From Euglena gracilis (Eukaryota; Euglenida; Euglenophyceae; Euglenales), in assembly GCA_039621445.1 (NCBI GenBank), contig CP154957.1:42807857-42871856 (forward strand): a stretch of DNA of 64,000 nucleotides. The letters run 5' to 3'. The translations under genes were made by a program, and so were the position numbers. The notes beneath the pieces are model-generated. The model saw only the letters and a program-made list of their open reading frames with translations. It searched no databases and was not told where the DNA came from. Every line of letters starts with the position of its first letter. Position 1 is the stretch's first letter. This document shows, piece after piece, positions 45,101-53,110 of this stretch.

Positions 45101-45947
45101 ACTTCCATATTCCCAGAATCAGCATGTTCCTGAAATTACAAAATCATGTTTTTTTTGTTTTTTTATGTTTCTGTTGGGAAAAATTATTGGGAAGAAAGTT
45201 GTGAATAAAGGCTCAAAATTTATATCTATATTTATATCTATGTGGCAGTGTATTAATTTCCAAACCAGCAATTTCCGCAGTATTTCCAATTTTTTCCCAA
45301 TATCAATACCCCCCCTGGTCAGAGAAATTAAATGAGGGAACAGTTGCTCTTTCTCCAAACCTCCATCATTTGTGAAACGTGGCTCCACCAATGCGCACAC
45401 CAAACAGCGGGGGCTAAGGACGTGCCGCCGCCTGGGCCATTCAGCGCGCCCTCGCCGCCGGCTTCTACGCCACCGCAATGCTCGCCATCGCCGCCTCGCT
45501 TACCCTCCGAAGCATCAAAGGCCGCGCGGCCCTCGGTGCGACGTTCTGCGCGCTGCGGTTCTTGACGAGCGCCTACATCTACGGGGCCAAGGCCTCCCAC
45601 TTCCACTGGTACGCGGCCGCTGGGTGGCACGCCGCGGCGTACGGCCTCACCTTCTGCGGTGGGACCGTCAACGCGGCGCGCTTCCCGGAGAGAGGGAGAC
45701 CAGGGCGCTTCGACTATTGGCTCGGCCAGGGCCAAATGGGAATGGCGGCATGCTGCAAATTTTGAAGGTTCAAGTCGGAAGCTGGGTGTGGTTCAACACC
45801 TCCCTTGAATCACGCATACATGTATGTATGCATACATGCATACATGCATGTATGTATGCATGCAACCATGCGTGCCATGCATGTATGTGTGCACACATGC
45901 ATATATACACACATGCATACACATACAGACAGACAGACGGACGGATG

Positions 45948-45982
<35 letters not shown>

Positions 45983-48628
45983 TGGCAGACAGAGACAGAT
46001 AGACATACTTACATGCATACATACACGCACACGCACATCCACATCCATCCATCCATCCATCCATCCATCCATCCATCCATCCAGGCAGCCATCCAGCCAG
46101 CCATCCATCCATCCATCCATCCATCCATCCATCCATCCATCCATCCATCCATCCATCCATCCATCCATCCATCCATCCATCCATATGCATGCATGTATAC
46201 ATATGCGCATGCATGCACACATACATATATGCATGCATGCACACATACATACATGCACACATACATACAATTTTTTGCATTTTTTAATTTTTTTGAGTTT
46301 TTCTGAAACTGATATTTTTTCCTCTTAATTCCATACAGTTTGTTACTTTTTTTAAAATTTTCGAAGTTTTCTGAAACTGTCATTTTCCCTCTTAATTCCA
46401 GGCAAATCTTGTAATTTTGGTGCCATTTTTTGTGTGTGTGTCTTTCGTAATTTTCCCATTTCGTGATTTTTGCGCCTTTTCTCTCAGATTTTGCACATTT
46501 TTTACGCATTTTTGTGCATTTTTTTTTGAAGCCATGCAGTGCATCCTCCCCCCCCCCGGTTAAGGTTAGGATCGGCACACCGAACATTGGCAGATTTTGG
46601 GACCAAGTTAGCGGTATGTTGCACTTTTGTCAGAATTTCGCCAAATTCGACCTAAATTTGCCTTAACCTGGTTGGAGGTTGGCTAGCTTCTCCCCTAAAC
46701 TCCCAAGAATGGAGGCCCTCCAGGATTCCGGTCAGAGCCTAACCCTAAATGGACAAAAGTGGTCCAAATTGGCCAAATCCCCAAAACAAAATCAACTTTG
46801 ACCCCAGGAAACTGCACCATCCTTCAGAAACTGATTTTTTCCCCCAAAGTTTGGTTCACAGAATTCTGCAAAATACCACAAAATATCGAAATTTTTTTAT
46901 TGTATTCCAATTTCTGTGGCTATTTTTGTTCAAAGGAAATTGAAAATCTGGACGCTCGAACAATGGCGAATAATTTGAATAATTGCTAACTGGATTCCAG
47001 AGTTGACAGTATGAATCTGTGGGAAACCCTCATGGACACACACATGCATTTGTGCACACATATTTAATTATGTGGACATGTATACGTGCATGTGACAGCC
47101 AACCACTCTTGGGCCCTGGGTTGGGCCAGTGGTTGTTCCCGGGGAGGGGGGTTGACCACTTCCCACTTTCGGGCTTTCTGTCACATGGCGCCCGGGAAAC
47201 ATGGTGAAATCAGGCAACTGTTATGGGATTTGTGGAGGGTGTGTTTTTTTTTTTTTTTTTTATAGAGTTGGGATCGGTGCGTTGAAATTTGGCCCAACTC
47301 AGGATTAAAGCCCGATTTCGGCGGATTTTTTTTAAAGGCCACCTTTTGCCTAAATATCTCCCGAATTTGGCCTATATTCGGCCTTCTCCTAAGTTGTCGT
47401 TTATTCAACCCTTATGGAACTCCGGCCGTAATTCCAACCCAATTCCTGAAAAAAAAAAACCCTGACTTTAGTGGAAACTGGGTCAAGCCATACCCCCCCG
47501 GAACAACTATATGGCCCCCAGGGGACATATGGCGGCAACATATATGAATGTGTGTGTGCGCATGGGACCGTACTTGCCCCATTTCCCCTCCTTCCGATTT
47601 GATCCTCACTTAGAACCCCCGATGCCTTGAATCCTCCCTTGACTATTAATCTGTAGGGATTCTGTACATGTGTTTTTGTCACCGATGGGCAACACATGCC
47701 TTGGGAATGGAGAGAGTCATCCCATTCAAAAACAACAACGAAACAACGTTCTCTTGTGAACGTTGGAATCGATTGAGGGAATCAATTATGGAAAATTGGT
47801 TGAGGACTGATTGGATCCCCAGCAGGCTGTATTTTAGTCGGGTGCCGACCCCACCCCGGGGGGGGGGGTGCCTGCCTGGGCAGGCACCCCAAGGCACTCC
47901 AAATCCGACGCCCCGGGGGGGGGGGGTAGGGCACACGGCCAAAAGTGCCCTAGCACAGACCCGGCGCCGAAGGCGCCGGGGAGCCAAAAATTGCCGTTTT
48001 TCAGAGGAATGTGCCTGGGCACAGGAAATCCGCCCCCCCGGGGGGGGGGGGTAGTGCCTGCCTGGGCAGGCACTCATAGGCACTCCGGACCCCCTTCCCC
48101 CCCCCCGGGGGTTGGTAAAAAACAGCCTGATCCCCAGAGAAATCAAACCAATGCCCCCCCCCCCCTTGCATTTCACCCGGAGGTGTTGCTCGCGGTCCCA
48201 TTCGGCCATGCAAGGCAACTCTCACCAGCTGATGCACATCCTGATCAGGTTGAATTTCAGTGCGGTGCCAACCCCACCAGGGGGGGGGATGCCTGCCTGG
48301 GCAAGCACTCCGAGGCACCCAGATCCGACTCCGCCCCGGGGGGCACAGGGCGAAAAGTGCCTGGGCACTCGGCCAAGGCACTGCCGGCGCCGGCAACCCA
48401 GAAAAACCCATCCATTTTGTGGGCACTTTTGGCAACCAGGCAGGCACTGACCCCCTCCCCTGAGGCGGGGGTGCTGCCTGCCCAGACACTCCAGGGCACC
48501 CCGAGATCCCCCTCCCCCGGGGTTGGGGGAAACTCAGCCCGACCTTGATGTCTTTTGCGATGTTCTGTACTTATCGCGGCCAAAGACTTCCGCAACATCT
48601 TTGGGAGGGGGGGACAAATACTGGTTGA
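39129..48628 (+). CDS. PAQR family (adiponectin receptor/hemolysin III-like) seven-helix protein, spliced gene
   Basis: Seven exons join into one PAQR protein: 39129-39183, 39269-39420, 39975-40146, 40972-41021, 45445-45724, 48215-48248, 48538-48628. Landmarks in order are [81 protein letters not shown], then the last helix and a stop at 48,626-48,628. The Ser, the three His and the Asp that form the zinc site in adiponectin receptors are all present, so a hydrolase-type active site is likely intact. Substrate and ligand are unknown. Four introns appear to be GC-AG, with GGC or GC repeated at both junctions; two (85 nt and 2.5 kb) are bounded by inverted repeats, and the last intron coincides with a MITE. 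Exon E is far GC-richer than the others. A further 5' exon is likely, since exon A follows an acceptor. The joins rest on family alignment, not on transcripts. Confidence 0.85.
39184..39268 (+). other. 85-nt GC-AG intron with inverted ends (PAQR intron 1)
   Basis: CAGGCCCTGATC starts at 39,186 and its inverse GATCAGTGCCTG ends at 39,262, 11 of 12 bases paired. The flanking octamers TGGGGGGC and CGGCAGGC share 5 of 8 bases and both end GGC. Splicing from GC (39,184) to AG (39,268) rebuilds LGGYRPP with no added residue. It has the build of a minimal transposon whose target duplication supplies both splice sites. Confidence 0.7.
39269..39420 (+). CDS. PAQR exon B
   Basis: Encodes [40 protein letters not shown] and [10 protein letters not shown]: the HNE..N.WSH motif and first helix. 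The end at 39,420 (donor GCACCC) is chosen because it gives the usual spacing to the next helix and a phase-0 join to the AG|GC acceptor of exon C. A GT donor at 39,400 is possible but leaves the loop short. Confidence 0.75.
39975..40146 (+). CDS. PAQR exon C
   Basis: Acceptor TTTGCAG|GC. Encodes helices 2 and 3: [31 protein letters not shown], then [19 protein letters not shown]. Ser and His of SVVYH and Asp of KLD match zinc-site residues. The donor is CCAG|GC and the acceptor of the next exon is ACAG|GC, so CAGGCT occurs at both junctions. Confidence 0.85.
40972..41021 (+). CDS. PAQR exon D
   Basis: Encodes [16 protein letters not shown] after a split Gly, matching the YYxFYC.P segment at the start of helix 4. 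Ends at a GTCCGT donor, phase 0. Confidence 0.75.
42255..42465. repeat. Small GTGACCC-bordered inverted-end repeat
   Basis: Starts AGTGACCCCTGG and ends CCGGGTCACAC, with ACCCACCC-rich interior. Possibly a MITE of another family. No target duplication identified. Confidence 0.35.
43030..44560. repeat. Long interspersed repeat, copy 2
   Basis: Shorter copy of 28,750-31,660 lying in PAQR intron 4. It has the same block order and several ATTGCGC..GCGCAAT hairpins (43,076, 43,847, 43,900, 44,487). Confidence 0.75.
45445..45724 (+). CDS. PAQR exon E
   Basis: Acceptor CCATTCAG. Encodes helices 4 to 6: [57 protein letters not shown], then [19 protein letters not shown]. The [13 protein letters not shown] motif is diagnostic for PAQR proteins. 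Strongly GC-rich, with C/G at most third positions, unlike exons A to D. The donor CTCG|GCCAGG is the same pattern as intron 1. Confidence 0.9.
45925..46184. repeat. (ACAG)n and (CCAT)n microsatellites
   Basis: ACAG repeats at 45,925-45,983 and CCAT repeats at 46,036-46,184, flanked by CATA/GCAT-rich sequence from 45,820 to 46,270. His-Pro-Ser translations here are artefacts. Confidence 0.95.
46290..46560. repeat. Copy of the GCGCATTTTT-associated repeat
   Basis: Homologous in order to 20,520-20,700: AATTTTGGTGCCATTTTT, CGTGATTTTTGCGC, CTCAGATTTTGCACATTTTT. Confidence 0.65.
47823..48129. mobile_element. hAT-like MITE, CAGGCTG subfamily, 307 bp
   Basis: Perfect 8-bp target duplication ATCCCCAG (47815-47822, 48130-48137). 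Ends CAGGCTGTATTTTAG and TTTTTTACAGCCTG-type inverse. CAG|GC at the left and ACAG|CCTG at the right would be GC-AG splice sites leaving 3+4+8 bases. Contains CCGGCGCCGAAGGCGCCGG (47,961). Closest relative of the element inserted in the last PAQR helix. Confidence 0.93.
48215..48248 (+). CDS. PAQR exon F
   Basis: Acceptor ATGCAAG|GC. After the Gly split from exon E it reads [10 protein letters not shown], with the two His that complete the PAQR zinc site. The reading frame then runs into a MITE at 48,246. The donor used would be CAG|GTTGAA, 3 bases inside it. Confidence 0.85.
48246..48541 (+). mobile_element. Introner: hAT-like MITE acting as the last PAQR intron
   Basis: Ends CAGGTTGAATTTC and GAAACTCAGCCCG are imperfect inverses (10 of 13). 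Flanking octamers ATCCTGAT and ACCTTGAT match at 6 of 8. Same subfamily as 47,823-48,129. It lies in the middle of the codons for the last PAQR helix. Splicing GT (48,249) to AG (48,537) leaves 15 extra bases in frame and continues [19 protein letters not shown] to a stop. Without the element and one octamer the frame reads [10 protein letters not shown], the plausible ancestral helix. Confidence 0.8.
48538..48628 (+). CDS. PAQR exon G (last helix and stop)
   Basis: Follows AAACTCAG. It completes the split Ser codon, then reads [15 protein letters not shown] and a short polar tail with a TGA at 48,626-48,628. The hydrophobic run fits helix 7 in position. The tail is shorter than in animal receptors. 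Confidence 0.7.
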
Positions 48629-48779
48629 CAATTTTGCTATAAAAAACACTTCCAGCGTTATTATGCGCATGATCAAATGAAATGTGTCGTATGCCCCAGA
48701 GAACAATCATTGGTACAGAATGGCATATATTCCCCAATTTGGATCCCCAATTTGCGTCGTGGGTTGGGACCAGGGGATT

Positions 48780-49050
48780 TTTTAGTCTTTGGACCCCCCT
48801 GGGGGGGGAGGGGGGTGGGTCCGGCCGAGCCCCCCCCCCCCAGGGGGGGGGTCCCCCCAGACGGGGGTGGGGTATACTTTTCGGCGCCGAAGGCGCTGAA
48901 CGTTTTTGAAAAAGATGCTTTTTTTAGCACTTTGCGATTTTTTGGCCTTTTCAGGAAAAGTGGGTTGGGTCCCCGGGACCCCCCCCGGGTGGGCTGCCCC
49001 CCCCCAGTGGGTGGGTGAGTGGGGGGGACCCCCCGGTCTTAAAAAATAAC
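48780..49050. repeat. Poly-C/G repeat block with GGCGCC hairpin
   Basis: CCCCCTGGGGGGGG-type inverted runs and a CGGCGCCGAAGGCGCTG hairpin (48,881). It has the interior of a MITE of this window, but I cannot find matching ends or a target duplication. Confidence 0.45.
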
Positions 49051-49215
49051 CCCTGGTTGGGTCACCTGTGTTCTGGCCCCAAGGGCAGAACAAAAATAAA
49101 GTGTCTGGGAAATGAAACCTCCAAAACATCCCTGTCTCACTGTAGGGGCACCTTGCTTCAATAAACGTTTTGAGAGCATCTCAGAGGTTTGTCATGTGCA
49201 CTTGAAAAAAAATAA

Positions 49216-49430
49216 CCCCCCCCACTTATAAACCCTCCGGGGTTTACAGGATCTGGTTTGGTTGGTCAGCCGAAGGGGGTTATAATTCAATAATTGATGA
49301 AAACCTGACCCCCCAAATGACCCTAAACCCCCCAAATTGTTTTCAGCAAATTTTGGTCAAAAATGGCATTTTTGATGATTGTCGGTCCCAAAAAAAATCA
49401 GTTTTGGGTGGTTTGCGGCTGAGGAAATCG
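49216..49430. mobile_element. Partial copy of the CCCACTTATAAACCC MITE
   Basis: Matches the left two thirds of 8,551-8,846, including GGATCTGGTTTGGTTGGTCA and GTTTTGGGTGGTTTGCGGC. The right end is missing. Confidence 0.65.
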
Positions 49431-49439
49431 TTCTGTATA

Positions 49440-50850
49440 TTAGTTTTTCATTTCTAACATTGTTATTTTTGACACAGGATTTTCAACTTTTGTTGAATTC
49501 TTTCACGATGTTGTGCAATGAACCATCTTGAATATTTGAGAGGTGAATATAATCAAGTCCTCTCCACAGAAGTTTGTCCGCTGCGACGAGATTTTATGGA
49601 ATTTATTTCTTTTTGGCACTTTTTGTTCATAGTTTGACAACAGGATTTTGTTGCATTTTCCGTTTGTTGTATCGCATTGAGCCAGGGCGTGTTATGCACG
49701 ATGGTGTAGGTGCCTGGGTCCTTGGGGAGAAAGACACATTGGAAGTGCTTGGAGATGGCATCCTTGTCGACACCATGGATTTCGAAGGGGCTCACTGTTG
49801 AGAAGCCCCACAAGCAGGCATATCTTCTGGGCAATCCTATTGTATGGCACAGAAAGTGTCATAAACGTTCCCTGGCCTTGGCTTAAACTGTTCCCCAGTT
49901 CCAGGCTTCTTTTTAACTTAGAAGACCCCTGGTGGTTTAGTGCTGTCTTTTGAGGTGCGTCCGACCTTTCCCACCCCAAGGTACCCCGGTTCTGAAGGCG
50001 CCAGAAACCCAGAGAAACCCAGAGAAACCCAAAGTGCCGAAAGTTTTTTTTTTGAGTTGCTGAAGAAGTGGCCAACAATGCTGTTTTTTTTTTGTGCGTT
50101 TTCGTGGCCCCAATGTGGGATGTTTTTCCGATAGTAATGTGAATGGTTTGACGAGACCCCCCCCCCCAGCAGGGCTGGAAATTTCCAAGGGGTCTCTGCC
50201 TACTTTGGGATTTCGGGTGGATTTTGGGCGGTGGGTGGGCTTTCAAAATACATGAACAAGGCCCAGGGCGTTGCTTAAGAAAATTTCCCCCAATCCCCCG
50301 GGGACTCCACCAAACAAGCAGCTTTTTTTCCAGCCCTGGAGCTCAGAGGCTGGAAAATTTGACTGGCCGAGAAAACGGCAGTGCACACAGAGGGGAAAAC
50401 AACGCAGAATTGGCCTAAAACAGCAACTCACACCAATAAATCAGAAAATTTTTCCATTTAACCAATTTTTCGTCGTTGTACCAGTTGTTGGCCCTTTTTG
50501 ACGGTCCGGCAGCAGCAAAAAAAACCCTGAAAAATGCAAATTTCGGTTGGGCAGTTTGCCTCAGGACCCACTTCCAAAAGAAAATGAAAACCGACACGTG
50601 GTCAAGGCAGTTTGTAATTGATACTCCATTGAAGTGTTCCATCCATCAAATATTTTTTTTCAATTATCATTTGCTTCTTTTCTGCTTTGGTCTATTTTTT
50701 GGAGTTTGTCATTGATTGCCCTGGTTTGTCTCAAGAACGGTTTCTGCCCTCCTGATTGTAAGCCCTGTTTTTGCTTCTGTTGTTCACAAGGCATTTTGGC
50801 ACAAGATTTGCAAACTGATTAGTTTTGTTGCCTACTGTGCCAGGGTTTTA
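49440..50850. other. No gene recognised
   Basis: Both strands contain open stretches of 60 to 180 codons, but I can name none of them. CCAGGGCGTTGCTTAAG at about 50,263 resembles a left end of the CAGG MITE family. Its partner was not found. Confidence 0.3.
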
Positions 50851-50859
50851 AGCAAATGT

Positions 50860-51335
50860 TCCTTTGGGGATGTGCATGCACTCTCCTCTCTTCTCCCTCA
50901 CTCTCTCCAGAATATCTTGTTGTTGCAACCATGCTTGTGCTTACCGACCGGGGGGGGGAGGGGGGTGGGTGCTATAGGGTGCCCGCCCCTAGCAGGCACA
51001 CCCCCCCCCCCAGGGGGGGATCGGGGTCCGGGCCGGACCAAGAAAATTTTCATTGAAAATGGCCTTTTCCGGGCCCCCGGCGCCTGAAGGCGCCGGGGTC
51101 GGAGGGGGGGTGCCTGCTAGGGGCAGGCACCCCCCAAACCCTACCCCCCCGGGGGGGGGGGGGTCGGACCGGGTGCTATGGGTGCCTGCCCCTAGCACCC
51201 ACCCCCCACCCGTGGGGTAGGCACCCGACAAAGCGCAAGCCTGGTTGGAACACATACCATAAGGCTTACTGCTAGCGTTTGGTCTATCTGGCCTGCTTGA
51301 TACTGATGCGGTTGGTAGCCATACCATAGGGGCGC
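50860..51335 (-). mobile_element. DIRS-like fragment split by a MITE
   Basis: 50,866-50,929 and 51,244-51,330 match 55,150-55,290 of the minus-strand DIRS-like element (GTGCATGCACTCTC..., GTTGGTAGCCATACCATAGG). The break between them is exactly the MITE 50,930-51,243. The fragment ends abruptly at a terminal-repeat block at about 51,335. Confidence 0.75.
50930..51243. mobile_element. hAT-like MITE, 314 bp, in a DIRS-like fragment
   Basis: Flanks GTTGCAAC (50922-50929) and GTTGGAAC (51244-51251), 7 of 8 equal. Ends CATGCTTGTGCTTAC and GACAAAGCGCAAGCCTG. Donor position CAT|GC. AAG is exactly 10 bases from the right end. Contains the CCGGCGCCTGAAGGCGCCGG hairpin (51,077). Confidence 0.9.
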
Positions 51336-51336
51336 C

Positions 51337-51990
51337 CGCCGCGGGCAAAATTGCGCCTGTCCGCCCGCCGCTCTTCGCAACAATCAGGTAAAGGATCGCC
51401 AACCTCTAGCCGGCGCAGAGCGCTTGTTTTTTTGGAGTGCGGACGCGGCCAATTTCGGCCGAAAATGATCGAAAAACGACGTTTTTATGCACGTCCGTTA
51501 ACCAAAGTGTTATTTTGGGCCTCCCGGGCGGTAACCGCTGCGTTTTACGCACGCCCGCCGCGGGCAAAATTGCGCCTGTCCGCCCGCCGCAATTGGCAAA
51601 GATCAGGTAAAGGATGGGCGACCTCTAGCCGGGGCAGAGCGCTCGTTTTTGGAGTGCGGACGCAGCCGATTTCGGCCGAAAATGACCGAGAAACGACGCT
51701 CTTATGCACGTCCGTTAACCAAAGTGTTTTTTGGGACACCTCGGGCTCCGCACTTTGCCATTGTGAGGCCATGCCTTGCTCGCCGGCGGTGTTGTGTGAT
51801 TGTTCGTTTTGCGCTGGGTTAGGAGGTCCCGCTTAGTCGTACTCCCTCGAGTAAAAACGACAAGGGAGGAAGGGACACCGAGGGCGAAGCACAAAGACCT
51901 TGTGAGGCCATGCCTTGCTCGCCGGCGGTGTTGTTTGGATTGTTCGTGTTCGCTGGGTTAGGAGGTCCCGCTTAGTGCCGCCTCGCCGGA
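51337..51990. repeat. DIRS-like terminal repeat block with tandem duplication
   Basis: Two tandem units of about 200 bp (GCCCGCCGCGGGCAAAATTG...GCACGTCCGTTAACCAAAGTG) are followed by two copies of GCTGGGTTAGGAGGTCCCGC (51,820 and 51,951). The same modules recur at 56,300-56,400, 60,766-61,285 and in inverse orientation, as expected for the rearranged ends of DIRS-like elements. Confidence 0.7.
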
Positions 51991-53110
51991 GTTGGCTGAC
52001 GATGCTGCTCCGACTGGGCGACGTGACTTCTTGCCCCTGGGGGGTGTCCCCTCCCCCCCCCCCTGGCCCACACTCTCTGACCGAGGGCTTTTGAAGACAA
52101 ATTTTCTTTTACGGGTGGGGGGGTCGGGCTCACAAGGTCTTTGTGCTTCTCCCTCGGTGTCCCTTCCTCCCTTGTCGTTTTTACTCGAGGGAGTACGAGA
52201 CACCTCGGGCTCCGCACTTTGCCCTTGTGAGGCCTGATTGTGCACTGAAATTAGGGGGGCCAGGGCATGTTCCAGGGCACCTTGGGCACCAAGTCGTTGA
52301 CAGTGGGCTGTAAAAGCCTCCACCCCCCTCCACTGGCCAATTTCGCAAACTTCTTGGGCAGAAAGGCCCAAATTTTTGAGTAAACCGACTCCTGCTCCTC
52401 TGGTGGAGTGGGCCCCCCACACCTGGGGGGTCACCCCATGCTTGGCCAAAAAATCTTTTGTGATGGAAGCAACAGTGTCTGCACTTATGGCCCTGAAGGG
52501 GGGTTTTAATGAAATCAGCAGGGGGCCCCCAGGTCTGACGAATAAACGTGTTGCAGCAACATAGCACATCATTAAATGAAATGGGCTTATTTGGGGACAT
52601 TGGGGAATGGACACCACCCTTTCCCATTTATGGAATTTTTGTCCTTTACGCTTAATCTTGATGTAGGGTGCCCTACCCAACACACTGGTGGTTCGTTTGA
52701 CTTGTGCCAAATCTGAGGATCGGTATAAACAGAGGATGCGTGAACAAAAAATCAGTTGTGTACGCAATGTACAAATATCAGTGGGCCTAGGCGCCTTTAC
52801 CAGCCCCAGGAGGATTGGGAGGGGATCCCAAAATGCCCCATACTTCTCCAAGTTTTGGTTCCAAAGCCTCTTGTAGGGGGTTAACAGAGTGTGGAATCTC
52901 AGCCCACCAAACCCAGGAATCAAAAGCATTGCACTATAGGCATTACGGGCTTGGGCCTTGGAAAATTGGAATAATTGTATTAAAGCGTCAGCCACTTGGT
53001 CAGTGGTGGCTTCTGGGGGGGGCACCCCCATTTGTTCCAAAATTACCCACAGAAGTGCAAAAGCACTCTGATAACGCTTTAAACTGGGGTTTCTCCCCAG
53101 GAAATCTTCA
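51958..53110 (-). CDS. DIRS-like element 1: tyrosine recombinase
   Basis: The minus-strand frame contains a SAM-like start (FLGRNPSLKRYQSAFALLW), the first catalytic Arg (CLYRSSDLAQV), the HxxR box (WGAHSTRGAGVGLLK) and the final box EAFTAHCQRLG. DIRS elements use this enzyme to insert circular DNA. At the position of the nucleophile Tyr this copy has Cys (TGT), while element 2 has Tyr (HYQRLG), so this copy should be catalytically dead. It shares the frame of the reverse transcriptase and is -1 relative to the RNase H frame. It ends in a basic, Ser/Pro-rich tail. Confidence 0.85.

Larger units (their letters stand above)
45725..48214 (+). other. 2.5 kb GC-AG intron bounded by inverted repeats (PAQR intron 5)
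   Basis: CAGGGCCAAATGGGA (from 45,727) and the inverse of TCCCATTCGGCCATG (48,196-48,210) pair at 13 of 15 bases. GGC lies at both splice junctions. The inside holds microsatellites, a GCGCATTTTT-related block and a complete MITE (47,823-48,129). It could be one large transposon that became an intron and later took further insertions. Confidence 0.5.

Noticed and set aside
45372-46328. 318-codon frame ending in His-Pro-Ser repeats
   Set aside because: It joins an off-frame reading of PAQR exon E to the (CCAT)n microsatellite. The exon E frame that matches PAQR is a different one.
50263-50850. A further CAGG MITE starting CCAGGGCGTTGCTTAAG
   Set aside because: No convincing right end or target duplication. 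The best candidate near 50,855 matches at only about half of the positions.
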